In this document: positions 54,371 through 64,000 of the stretch, one piece after another
How the letters are laid out: every line of letters begins with the position of its first letter
Numbering within the stretch: the first letter of the stretch is position 1
Assembly (NCBI RefSeq): GCF_029227915.1
Contig: NC_079882.1
Coordinates: 31,488,001-31,552,000 of the forward strand
Origin: Hydractinia symbiolongicarpus
Taxonomy: Eukaryota > Cnidaria > Hydrozoa > Anthoathecata > Hydractiniidae
Length of the DNA stretch: 64,000 nt
Direction of reading: 5' to 3'
Made by a program: the position numbers and the translations under genes
Notes under the pieces: generated by a model
What the model saw: only the letters and a program-made list of their open reading frames with translations
What the model was told of the DNA's origin: nothing
Database searches by the model: none

Positions 54371-55590
54371 CATAAAAAATGAAAACATTTTTGAAAACTA
54401 CAAGTCTCATGCGTTTTAGTGGTGAAAAAATAATTTAAAAAATCGTTCGGGAAATGAATTTACTCCCTGGTTACTTTCTTTGTATACTTTTGACTATACG
54501 GGCCGAGTCCGGGGTTTACGAGAAATGGCGGGTTTTCGTTTGCCGGCGATTAAACTCCTTTTATTCAGCGTGTCATCAAAAATGAAAACATTTTTAAAAA
54601 CTACAAGTCTCATGGGCTTTAGTGGTGAAATAATAATTTAAAAAATCGTTCGGGAAATGAGTTTACTCCCTGGGTATTTTCTTTGTATACTTTTGACTAT
54701 ACGGGCCGAGTCTGGGATTTACGGGAAATCGCAGGTTTTCGTTTGCCGGCGATTAAACTTCTTTTATTCAGCGTCTCATCAAAAATGAAAACATTTTTAA
54801 AAACTACAAGTCTCATGCGTTTTAGTGGTGAAAAGAAAATTTAAAAAATCGTTCGGGAAATGAGTTTACTCCCTGGGTACTTTCTTTGTATACATTCGTC
54901 TATACGGGCCAAGCCCGGGATTTACGGGAAATCGCGGGTTTTCGTTTGCCGGCGAATAAACCTCTGTCATTAAGCGTCTCATCAAAAATGAAAACATTTT
55001 TGAAAACTACAAGTCTCATGCGTTTTAGTGGTGAAAAAAAAATTTAAAAAATCGTTCGGGAAATGAATTTTCTCTCTGGGTACTTTCTTTGTATACTTTT
55101 GACTATACGGGCCGAGTCCGGGGTTTACGGGAAATGGCGGGTTTTCGTTTGCCGGCGATTAAACTCCTTTTATTCAGCGTGTCATAAAAAATGAAAACAT
55201 TTTCAAAAACTACAAGTCTCATGGGCTTTAGTGGTGAAATAATAATTTAAAAAATCGTTCGGGAAATGAGTTTACTCCCTGGGTATTTTCTTTGTATACT
55301 TTTGACTATACGGGCCGAGTCTGGGATTTACGGGAAATCGCAGGTTTTCGTTTGCCGGCGATTAAACTTCTTTTATTCAGCGTCTCATCAAAAATGAAAA
55401 CATTTTTAAAAACTACAAGTCTCATGCGTTTTAGTGGTGAAAAGAAAATTTAAAAAATCGTTCGGGAAATGAGTTTACTCCCTGGGTACTTTCTTTGTAT
55501 ACATTCGTCTATACGGGCCAAGCCCGGGATTTACGGGAAATCGCGGGTTTCCGTCTGCCGGCGATTAAACTTCTTTTATTCAGCGTGTCA
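54370..55590 (+). repeat. Mosaic monomers preceding the hexamer block
   Basis: The GTGAAAAGAAAATTT monomer at 54831 recurs at 55440 (609 bp, three monomers). A related GAAAATATAATTT unit follows at 55845 (405 bp). The three units share TACATTCGTCTATACGGG. This stretch looks like incomplete or rearranged versions of the hexamer that follows. No gene is present. Confidence 0.7.
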
Positions 55591-58500
55591 TCAAAAATGA
55601 AAACATTTTTAAAAACTACAAGTCTCATGGGCTTTAGTGGTGAAATAATAATTTAAAAAATCGTTCGGGAAATGAGTTTACTCCCTGGGTATTTTCTTTG
55701 TATACTTTTGACTATACGGGCCGAGTCTGGGATTTACGGGAAATCGCAGGTTTTCGTTTGCCGGCGATTAAACTTTTTTATTCAGCGTCTCATCAAAAAT
55801 GAAAACATTTTTAAAAACTACAAGTCTCATGCGTTTTAGTGGTGAAAATATAATTTAAAAAATCGTTCGGGAAATGAGTTTACTCCCTGGGTACTTTCTT
55901 TGTATACATTCGTCTATACGGGCCAAGCCCGGGATTTACAGGAAATCGCGGGTTTTCGTTTGCCGGCGATTAAACCTCTGTCATTAAGCGTCTCATCAAA
56001 AATGAAAACATTTTTGAAAACTACAAGTCTCATGCGTTTTAGTGGTGAAAAAAAAATTTAAAAAATCGTACGGGAAATGAGTTTACACCCTGGGTACTTT
56101 TTTTGTATACTTTTGACTTTACAGGCCGAGTCCGGGATTTACGGGAAATCGCGGGTTTTCGTTTGCCGGCGAATAAACCTCTGTCATTAAGCGTCTCATC
56201 AAAAATGAAAACATTTTTGAAAACTACAAGTCTCATGCGTTTTAGTGGTGAAAAAAAAATTTAAAAAATCGTTCGGGAAATGAATTTTCTCTCTGGGTAC
56301 TTTCTTTGTATACTTTTGACTATACGGGCCGAGTCCGGGGTTTACGGGAAATGGCGGGTTTTCGTTTGCCGGCGATTAAACTCCTTTTATTCAGCGTGTC
56401 ATAAAAAATGAAAACATTTTCAAAAACTACAAGTCTCATGGGCTTTAGTGGTGAAATAATAATTTAAAAAATCGTTCGGGAAATGAGTTTACTCCCTGGG
56501 TATTTTCTTTGTATACTTTTGACTATACGGGCCGAGTCTGGGATTTACGGGAAATCGCAGGTTTTCGTTTGCCGGGGATTAAACTTCTTTTATTCAGCGT
56601 CTCATAAAAAATGAAAACATTTTTGAAAACTACAAGTCTCATGCGTTTTAGTGGTGAAAAAGTAATTTAAAAAATCGTTCGGGAAATGAATTTACTCCCT
56701 GGTTACTTTCTTTGTATACTTTTGACTATACGGGCCGAGTCCGGGGTTTACGGGAAATGGCGGGTTTTCGTTTGCCGGCGATTAAACTCCTTTTATTCAG
56801 CGTGTCATCAAAAATGAAAACATTTTTAAAAACTACAAGTCTCATGGGCTTTAGTGGTGAAATAATAATTTAAAAAATCGTTCGGGAAATGAGTTTACTC
56901 CCTGGGTATTTTCTTTGTATACTTTTGACTATACGGGCCGAGTCTGGGATTTACGGGAAATCGCAGGTTTTCGTTTGCCGGCGATTAAACTTCTTTTATT
57001 CAGCGTCTCATCAAAAATGAAAACATTTTTAAAAACTACAAGTCTCATGCGTTTTAGTGGTGAAAAGAAAATTTAAAAAATCGTTCGGGAAATGAGTTTA
57101 CTCCCTGGGTACTTTCTTTGTATACATTCGTCTATACGGGCCAAGCCCGGGATTTACGGGAAATCGCGGGTTTTCGTTTGCCGGCGAATAAACCTCTGTC
57201 ATTAAGAGTCTCATCAAAAATGAAAACATTTTTGAAAACTACAAGTCTCATGCGTTTTAGTGGTGAAAAAAAAATTTAAAAAATCGTTCGGGAAATGAGT
57301 TTACACCCTGGGTACTTTTTTTGTATACTTTTGACTTTACAGGCCGAGTCCGGGATTTACGGGAAATCGCAGGTTTTCGTCTGCCGGCGATTAAACTTCT
57401 TTTATTCAGCGTCTCATCAAAAATGAAAACATTTTTGAAAACTACAAGTCTCATGCGTTTTAGTGGTGAAAAAATAATTTAAAAAATCGTTCGGGAAATG
57501 AATTTTCTCTCTGGGTACTTTCTTTGTATACTTTTGACTATACGGGCCGAGTCCGGGGTTTACGGGAAATGGCGGGTTTTCGTTTGCCGGCGATTAAACT
57601 CCTCTTATTCAGCGTGTCATAAAAAATGAAAACATTTTCAAAAACTACAAGTCTCATGGGCTTTAGTGGTGAAATAATAATTTAAAAAATCGTTCGGGAA
57701 ATGAGTTTACTCCCTGGGTATTTTCTTTGTATACTTTTGACTATACGGGCCGAGTCTGGGATTTACGGGAAATCGCAGGTTTTCGTTTGCCGGGGATTAA
57801 ACTTCTTTTATTCAGCGTCTCATAAAAAATGAAAACATTTTTGAAAACTACAAGTCTCATGCGTTTTAGTGGTGAAAAAATAATTTAAAAAATCGTTCGG
57901 GAAATGAATTTACTCCCTGGGTACTTTCTTTGTATACTTTTGACTATACGGGCCGAGTCCGGGGTTTACGGGAAATGGCGGGTTTTCGTTTGCCGGCGAT
58001 TAAACTCCTTTTATTCAGCGTGTCATCAAAAATGAAAACATTTTTAAAAACTACAAGTCTCATGGGCTTTAGTGGTGAAATAATAATTTAAAAAATCGTT
58101 CGGGAAATGAGTTTACTCCCTGGGTATTTTCTTTGTATACTTTTGACTATACGGGCCGAGTCTGGGATTTACGGGAAATCGCAGGTTTTCGTTTGCCGGC
58201 GATTAAACTTCTTTTATTCAGCGTCTCATCAAAAATGAAAACATTTTTAAAAACTACAAGTCTCATGCGTTTTAAAGGTGAAAATATAATTTAAAAAATC
58301 GTTCGGGAAATGAGTTTACTCCCTGGGTACTTTCTTTGTATACATTCGTCTATACAGGCCAAGCCCGGGATTTACAGGAGATCGCGGGTTTTCGTTTGCC
58401 GGCGATTAAACCTCTGTCATTAAGCGTCTCATCAAAAATGAAAACATTTTTGAAAACTACAAGTCTCATGCGTTTTAGTGGTGAAAAAAAAATTTGAAAA

Positions 58501-60100
58501 ATCGTTTGGGAAATGAGTTTACACCCTGGGAACTTTTTTTGTATACTTTTGACTTTACAGGCCGAGTCCGGGATTTACGGGAAATCGCAGGTTTTCGTCT
58601 GCCGGCGATTAAACTTCTTTTATTCAGCGTCTCATCAAAAATGAAAACATTTTTGAAAACTACAAGTCTCATGCGTTTTAGTGGTGAAAAAATAATTTAA
58701 AAAATCGTTCGGGAAATGAATTTTCTCTCTGGGTACTTTCTTTGTATACTTTTGACTATACGGGCCGAGTCCGGGGTTTACGGGAAATGGCGGGTTTTCG
58801 TTTGCCGGCGATTAAACTCCTTTTATTCAGCTTGTCATAAAAAATGAAAACATTTTCAAAAACTACAAGTCTCATGGGCTTTAGTGGTGAAATAATAATT
58901 TAAAAAATCGTTCGGGAAATGAGTTTACTCCCTGGGTATTTTCTTTGTATACTTTTGACTATACGGGCCGAGCCTGGGATTTACGGGAAATCGCAGGTTT
59001 TCGTTTGCCGGGGATTAAACTTCTTTTATTCAGCGTCTCATAAAAAATGAAAACATTTTTGAAAACTACAAGTCTCATGCGTTTTAGTGGTGAAAAAATA
59101 ATTTAAAAAATCGTTCGGGAAATGAATTTACTCCCTGGGTACTTTCTTTGTATACTTTTGACTATACGGGCCGAGTCCGGGGTTTACGGGAAATGGCGGG
59201 TTTTCGTTTGCCGGCGATTAAACTCCTTTTATTCAGCGTGTCATCAAAAATGAAAACATTTTTAAAAACTACAAGTCTCATGGGCTTTAGTGGTGAAATA
59301 ATAATTTAAAAAATCGTTCGGGAAATGAGTTTACTCCCTGAGTATTTTCTTTGTATACTTTTGACTATACGGGCCGAGTCTGGGATTTACGGGAAATCGC
59401 AGGTTTTCGTTTGCCGGCGATTAAACTTCTTTTATTCAGCGTCTCATCAAAAATGAAAACATTTTTAAAAACTACAAGTCTCATGCGTTTTAGTGGTGAA
59501 AATATAATTTAAAAAATCGTTCGGGAAATGAGTTTACTTCCTGGGTACTTTCTTTGTATACATTCGTCTATACGGGCCAAGCCCGGGATTTACAGGAAAT
59601 CGCGGGTTTTCGTTTGCCGGCGATTAAACCTCTGTCATTAAGCGTCTCATCAAAAATGAAAACATTTTTGAAAACTACAAGTCTCATGCGTTTTAGTGGT
59701 GAAAAAAAAATTTAAAAAATCGTTTGGGAAATGAGTTTACTCCCTGGGTACTTTTTTTGTATACTTTTGACTTTACAGGCCGAGTCCGGGATTTACGGGA
59801 AATCGCAGGTTTTCGTCTGCCGGCGATTAAACTTCTTTAATTCAGCGTCTCATCAAAAATGAAAACATTTTTGAAAACTACAAGTCTCATGCGTTTTAGG
59901 GGTGAAAAAATAATTTCAAAAATCGTTCGGGAAATGAATTTTCTCTCTGGCTACTTTTTTGTATACTTTTGACTATACGGGCCGAGTCCGGGGTTTACGG
60001 GAAATGGCGGGTTTTCGTTTGCCGGCGATTAAACTCCTTTTATTCAGCGTGTCATAAAAAATGAAAACATTTTCAAAAACTACAAGTCTCATGGGCTTTA
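55590..60100 (+). repeat. Hexamer higher-order repeat, period exactly 1,218 bp, four partial to full copies
   Basis: The GAAAATATAATTT or GAAAAGAAAATTT unit starts at 55845, 57063, 58281 and 59499, each step being exactly 1,218 bp (6 x 203) with no net indel. The AAAAAAATTTAAAAAATCG unit with CACCCTGGG or CTCCCTGGG and TTTTTTTGTATAC follows in each copy. Point differences are few (TTTAAAGG near 58,272; ACAGGAGATCG near 58,375; CCTCTTATTC near 57,601). The last copy is cut near 60,100 by the loss of a monomer. Confidence 0.9.
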
Positions 60101-60470
60101 GTGGTGAAAAAATAATTTAAAAAATCGTTCGGGAAATGAATTTACTCCCTGGGTACTTTCTTTGTATACTTTTGACTATACGGGCCGAGTCCGGGGTTTA
60201 CGGGAAATGGCGGGTTTTCGTTTGCCGGCGATTAAACTCCTTTTATTCAGCGTGTCATTAAAAATGAAAACATTTTTAAAAACTACAAGTCTCATGGGCT
60301 TTAGTGGTGAAATAATAATTTAAAAAATCGTTCGGGAAATGAGTTTACTCCCTGGGTATTTTCTTTGTACACTTTTGACTATACGGGCCGAGTCTGGGAT
60401 TTACGGGAAATCGCAGGTTTTCGTTTGCCGGCGATTAAACTTCTTTTATTCAGCGTCTCATAAAAAATGA
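60100..60470 (+). repeat. Linking monomers after the hexamer block
   Basis: About two monomers of the GGGGTTTACGG and CATGGGCTTTAG subtypes lead from the truncated hexamer into the TCTCATTCGATTTAG block. One has TTTGTACACTTTTGAC in place of TTTGTATACTTTTGAC. There is no unique sequence. Confidence 0.7.
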
Positions 60471-61583
60471 AAACATTTTTGAAAACTACAAGTCTCATTC
60501 GATTTAGTGGTGAAAAGATAATTTAAAAAATCGTTCTGGAAATGAGTTTACTCACAGGGTATTTTCTTTGTATACACTCGACTATACGGGACAAGCCGGG
60601 ATTTACGGGAAATCGCGGGTGTTCGTTTGCCGGCGATTAAACCTCTTTCATTAAGCGTCTCATTAAAAATGAAAACATTTTTGAAAACTACAAGTCTCAT
60701 TCGTTCTAGTAGTGCAGAAAAAATTTGAAAAGTCGTTCGGGAAATCAGTTTACTCCATGGGTACTTTCTTTATATACATTCAACTACACGGGCCAAGCCC
60801 GGGATTTTCGGGAAATCGCGGGTTTTCGTTTGCCGGCAATTAAACTTCTTTTATTCAGCGTCTCATCAAAAATGAAAACATTTTTGAAAACTACAAGTCT
60901 CATGCGTTTTAGTGGTCAAAAAAATAATCTAAAAAATCGTTCGGGAAATAAGTTTACTCCCTGGGTACTTTCTTTGTATACTTTTGACTATACGGGCCAA
61001 GCCCGGGATTTACGGGAAATCGCGGGTTTTCGTTTGCCGGCGATTAAACTTCTTTTATTCAGCGTCTCATCAAAAATGAAAACATTTTTGAAAACTACAA
61101 GTCTTATGCGTTTTAGTGGTGAAAAAATAATTTAAAAAATCGTTCTGGAAATGAGTTTACTCACAGGGTACTTTCTTTGTATACATTCGACTATACGGGC
61201 CAAGCCCGGGATTTACGGGAAATCGCGGGTTTTCGTTTGCCGGCGATTAAACCTCTTTCATTAAGCGTCTCATCAAAAATGAAAACATTTTTGAAAACTA
61301 CAAGTTTCATGCATTTTAGTGGTGAAAAAAAATTTAAAAAATCGTTCGGGAAATGAGTTTACACCCTGGGTACTTTCTTTGTATACTTTTGACTATACGG
61401 GCCGACTCCGGGATTTACGGGAAATCGCAGGTTTTCGTTTGCCGGTGATTAAACTTCTTTTATTCAGCGTCTCATCAAAAATGAAAACATTTTTGAAAAC
61501 TACAAGTCTCATGCGCTTTAGTGGTGAAAAAATAATTTAAAAAATCGTTCGGGAAATGAGTTTACTCCCTGGGTACTTTCTTT

Positions 61584-61601
61584 GTATACTTTTGACTATA
61601 C
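61584..61601. other. GTATA / TATAC inverted repeat (example in one monomer)
   Basis: GTATA (61584-61588) and TATAC (61597-61601) are inverted copies separated by the 8-nt CTTTTGAC. The element lies just upstream of the GC-rich core and recurs in most monomers. Variants with TATACATTCGACTATAC keep both arms and change the spacer. Variants with CACTTTAC or CAATAC damage the right arm. No protein is known to me to bind it, so this is a described symmetry and not an assigned site. Confidence 0.7.
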
Positions 61602-61677
61602 GGGCCGAGTTCGGGGTTTACGGGAAATGGCGGGTTTTCGTTTGCCGGCGATTAAACTTCTTTTATTCAGCGTCTCA

Positions 61678-61699
61678 TCAAAAATGAAAACATTTTTGA
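61678..61699. other. Perfect hairpin-forming dyad found in most monomers (example)
   Basis: The left arm TCAAAAATG (61678-61686) and right arm CATTTTTGA (61691-61699) are exact reverse complements separated by AAAA, giving a 9-bp stem and 4-nt loop. Most monomers keep it, including those whose loop reads AAAG. It is disrupted in the subtype carrying GAAAATTTTTTTG in place of GAAAACATTTTTG, in the TAAAAA-containing right-arm variants, and in CATAAAAAATG variants, which lose the outer pairs. Whether it forms in vivo is unknown. It could be a cruciform or bent site, or a by-product of an A/T-rich tract. Confidence 0.85.
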
Positions 61700-61803
61700 A
61701 AACTACAAGTCTTATGCGTTTTAGTGGTGAAAAAATAATTTAAAAAATCTTTCTGGAAATGAGTTTACTCACAGGGTACTTTCTTTGTATACATTCGACT
61801 ATA

Positions 61804-61816
61804 CGGGCCAAGCCCG
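61804..61816. other. CGGGC-CAA-GCCCG dyad, subtype-specific (example)
   Basis: Five-base arms CGGGC and GCCCG flank a CAA loop, a perfect 13-bp dyad at the start of the CpG-rich core. It is present in monomers reading GGGCCAAGCCCGGG, which are mostly from about 31.5 kb rightwards. The commoner GGGCCGAGTCCGGG form carries a mismatch and is an imperfect version. It may be a subtype marker only. A binding function is not shown. Confidence 0.7.
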
Positions 61817-63738
61817 GGATTTACGGGAAATCGCGGGTTTTCGTTTGCCGGCGATTAAAAATCTGTCATTAAGCGTCTCATCAAAAATGAAAACATTTTT
61901 GAAAACTACAAGTCTCATGCGTTTTAGTGGTGAAAAAAAAATTTAAAAAATCGTTCGGGAAATGAGTTTACTCCCTGGGTACTTTTTTTGTATACTTTTG
62001 ACTTTACAGGCCGAGTCCGGGATTTACGGGAAATCGCAGGTTTTCGTCTGCCGGCGATTAATCTTCTTTTATTCAGCGTCTCATCAAAAATGAAAACATT
62101 TTTGAAAACTATAAGTCTCATGCGCTTTAGTGGTGAAAAAATAATTTAAAAAATCTTTCTGGAAATGGGTTTACTCACAGGGTACTTTCTTTGTATACAT
62201 TCGACTATACGGGCCAAGCCCGGGATTTACGGGAAATCGCGGGTTTTCGTTTGCCGGCGATTAAACCTCTGTCATTAAGCGTCTCATCAAAAATGAAAAC
62301 ATTTTTGAAAACTACAAGTCTCATGCGTTTTAGTGGTGAAAGAAAAATTTAAAAAATCGTTCGGAAATGAGTTTACTCCCTGGGTACTTTCTTTGTATAC
62401 ATTCGCCTATACGGGCCAAGCCCGGGATTTACGGGAAATCGCGGGATTTCGTTTGCCGGCGATTAAATTTCTTTTATTCAGCGTCTCATCAAAAATGAAA
62501 ACATTTTTGAAAACTACAAGTCTCATGCGTTTTAGTGGTGAAAAAAAAATTTAAAAAATGGTTCGGGAAATGAGTTTACTTCCTGGGTACTTTCTTTGTA
62601 TACATTCGTCTATACGAGCCAAGCCCGGGATTTACAGGAAATCGCGGGTTTTCGTTTGCCGGCGATTAAACCTCTGTCATTAAGCGTCTCATCAAAAATG
62701 AAAACATTTTTGAAAACTACAAGTCTCATGCGTTTTAGTGGTGAAAAAAAAATTTAAAAAATCGTTCGGGAAATGAGTTTACTCCCTGGGTACTTTTTTT
62801 GTATACTTTTGACTTTACAGGCTGAGTCCGGGATTTACGGGAAATCGCAGGTTTTCGTCTGCCGGCGATTAAACTTCTTTTATTCAGCGTCTCATCAAAA
62901 ATGAAAACATTTTTGAAAACTATAAGTCTCATGCGTTTTAGTGGTGAAAAAATAATTTAAAAAATCGTTCGGGAAATGAATTTTCTCTCTGGGTACTTTC
63001 TTTGTATACTTTTGACTATACGGGCCGAGTCCGGGGTTTACGGGAAATGGCGGGTTTTCGTTTGCCGGCGATTAAACTCCTTTTATTCAGCGTGTCATAA
63101 AAAATGAAAACATTTTCCAAAACTACAAGTCTCATGGGCTTTAGTGGTGAAATAATAATTTAAAAAATCGTTCGGGAAATGAGTTTACTCCCTGGGTATT
63201 TTCTTTGTATACTTTTGACTATACGGGCCGAGTCTGGGATTTACGGGAAATCGCAGGTTTTCGTTTGCCGGGGATTAAACTTCTTTTATTCAGCGTCTTA
63301 TAAAAAATGAAAACATTTTTGAAAACTACAAGTCTCATGCGTTTTAGTGGTGAAAAAATAATTTAAAAAATCGTTCGGGAAATGAATTTACTCCCTGGGT
63401 ACTTTCTTTGTATACTTTTGACTATACGGGCCGAGTCCGGGGTTTACGGGAAATGGCGGGTTTTCGTTTGCTGGCGATTAAACTCCTTTTATTCAGCGTG
63501 TCATCAAAAATGAAAACATTTTTAAAAACTACAAGTCTCATGGGCTTTAGTGGTGAAATAATAATTTAAAAAATCGTTCGGGAAATGAGTTTACTCCCTG
63601 GGTATTTTCTTTGTATACTTTTGACTATACGGGCCGAGACTGGGATTTACGGGAAATCGCAGGTTTTCGTTTGCCGGCGAATAAACTTCTTTTATTCAGC
63701 GTCTCATAAAAAATGAAAACATTTTTGAAAACTACAAG

Positions 63739-64000
63739 TCTCATTCGATTTAGTGGTGAAAAGATAATTTAAAAAATCGTTCTGGAAATGAGTTTACTCA
63801 CAGGGTATTTTCTTTGTATACACTCGACTATACGGGACAAGCCGGGATTTACGGGAAATCGCGGGTGTTCGTTTGCCGGCGCTTAAACCTCTTTCATTAA
63901 GCGTCTCATTAAAAATGAAAACATTTTTGAAAACTACAAGTCTCATTCGTTCTAGTAGTGCAGAAATAATTTGAAAAGTCGTTCGGGAAATCAGTTTACT
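63739..64000 (+). repeat. Start of the next higher-order copy, cut by the window edge
   Basis: The TCTCATTCGATTTAG monomer, the ACACTCGAC / CAAGCCGGG monomer and the beginning of the GTAGTGCAG monomer appear in the same order as at 60493. The array clearly continues beyond the window. Confidence 0.85.

Larger units (their letters stand above)
61507..61709 (+). repeat. Representative 203-bp monomer
   Basis: This is one complete unit measured from TCTCATG at 61507 to the base before the next TCTTATG at 61710, exactly 203 bp. In order it holds the TCTCATGCG word, an A-rich tract with TTTAAA, GTTCGGGAAATGAG, CTCCCTGGGTAC, the GTATAC dyad, a GC- and CpG-rich core ending in TTTGCCGGCG, the ATTAAACTTCTTTTATTCAGCG tract, and the TCAAAAATG hairpin. 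GCCGGC, GTATAC and TTTAAA each occur once in a typical unit. Since 203 is not a multiple of three, the reading frame shifts at every copy, which argues against a coding role. Confidence 0.95.
60470..63738 (+). repeat. 16-monomer block, period about 3,246 bp, restarting at 63739
   Basis: TCTCATTCGATTTAG starts at 60493 and again at 63739 (3,246 bp, sixteen monomers). The beginning matches the block at about 45,680. Inside, the AAAAAAATTT unit with TTTACAGGC repeats at 811 bp (about 61,924 and 62,735), a tetramer. The part from about 62,940 to 63,700 follows the order of the hexamer block seen at 57.5-58.2 kb. Confidence 0.75.
1..64000 (+). repeat. Satellite DNA array, about 203-bp monomer, head-to-tail across the entire window
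   Basis: The same unit repeats from the first to the last base without unique sequence between copies. The TCTCAT word recurs at 1, 204, 407, then 587, 789, 992, 1195, 1398 and 1579, so the basic step is 203 bp, with occasional 180-, 181-, 202- and 204-bp variants. Every copy I followed reads in the same direction, and I saw no inversion, transposon or gene interrupting it. Division gives about 315 monomers. Known biology: long homogeneous arrays with nested higher-order repeats are typical of eukaryotic centromeric or heterochromatic satellites. The centromere assignment is inference. The species cannot be determined from this window, and no family name is claimed. The strand is arbitrary and only records the orientation used here. 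Confidence 0.98.

Noticed and set aside
61543-61556. RNA polymerase III B-box or tRNA-like sequence in CGTTCGGGAAATGAG
   Set aside because: It resembles GTTCRANNC only partly (G instead of A after TTCG), there is no A box at a suitable distance and no cloverleaf can be drawn. No tRNA, 5S or rDNA sequence was recognised.
61591-61625. Bacterial-type -35 element in TTTTGACTATAC
   Set aside because: TTGACT or TTGACA is present, but the sequence 16-18 bp downstream is GC-rich or lacks a TATAAT-like box, and there is no gene to serve.
61507-61709. CENP-B box (TTCG-N4-A-N2-CGGG pattern) in the monomer
   Set aside because: TTCG occurs in GTTCGGGAAATGAG and TTTTCGTTTGCC, but neither has the A and CGGG at the needed positions on either strand in the monomers I examined.
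1-64000. CRISPR array
   Set aside because: The units are directly adjacent, about 203 bp long, and all parts are similar. There are no short repeats separated by unrelated unique spacers, and no cas genes.

Overview
The whole 64-kb window is one uninterrupted tandem array of a satellite DNA with a basic monomer of about 203 bp (roughly 315 monomers), all in the same head-to-tail orientation. I find no convincing protein-coding gene, rRNA, tRNA, mobile element or CRISPR array. Open frames of 61-136 codons occur on both strands, but each is the satellite monomer translated and recurs wherever its parent monomer was duplicated. An array of this size, with higher-order repeats (HORs) and no unique sequence, points to eukaryotic heterochromatin, such as a centromeric, pericentromeric or other constitutive satellite block. 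The sequence alone does not let me name the species.

Each monomer has an AT-rich half and a GC- and CpG-rich core of about 50 bp that usually carries nine CpG sites. Three small dyads recur: a perfect 9-bp stem with a 4-nt loop (TCAAAAATG / CATTTTTGA), a GTATA / TATAC inverted repeat with an 8-nt spacer, and, in part of the array, CGGGC-CAA-GCCCG. I index monomers from the recurring TCTCAT word. Successive starts at 1, 204, 407, 587, 789, 992, 1195, 1398 and 1579 give the 203-bp step and show shortened variants of 180 and 181 bp.

Sequence variants define monomer subtypes, and their order forms HORs whose size changes along the array. From the left these are: an 8-mer of 1,578 bp (1-2490); a block at 992 recurring at 3382 and 7191; a 7-mer of 1,397 bp (4235-7028); a two-copy unit of about 3.5-4 kb (9026-16510); a 10-mer of 2,028 bp (16270-20100); a 4-mer of 810 bp (20530-22150); a 5-mer of 1,014 bp (23625-26180); and a 4-mer of 812 bp (26340-27963). 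A transition zone follows (about 27964-29890). Next come an alternating A-B-A-B-A-B superblock (about 29890-43520), a 5-mer of 1,014 bp (43530-45558), 4-mer and 11-mer structure (45650-48740), a 10-mer of 2,029 bp (48741-54370), an exact 6-mer of 1,218 bp (55590-60100), and a final block that restarts at 63739.

Monomer families differ between the left and right parts. Left-type subtypes (GATCGTGGCC, GTGGCACAG) are last seen near 39.9 kb. Right-type subtypes (CATGGGCTTTAG, TCTCATTCGATTTAG, CTCACAGGG) start between about 28.6 and 32.7 kb. The overall picture is repeated unequal crossing-over or amplification at several scales, from single monomers to blocks of several kilobases. All periods were obtained by locating shared words by eye and subtracting coordinates. 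I have not computed percent identities.
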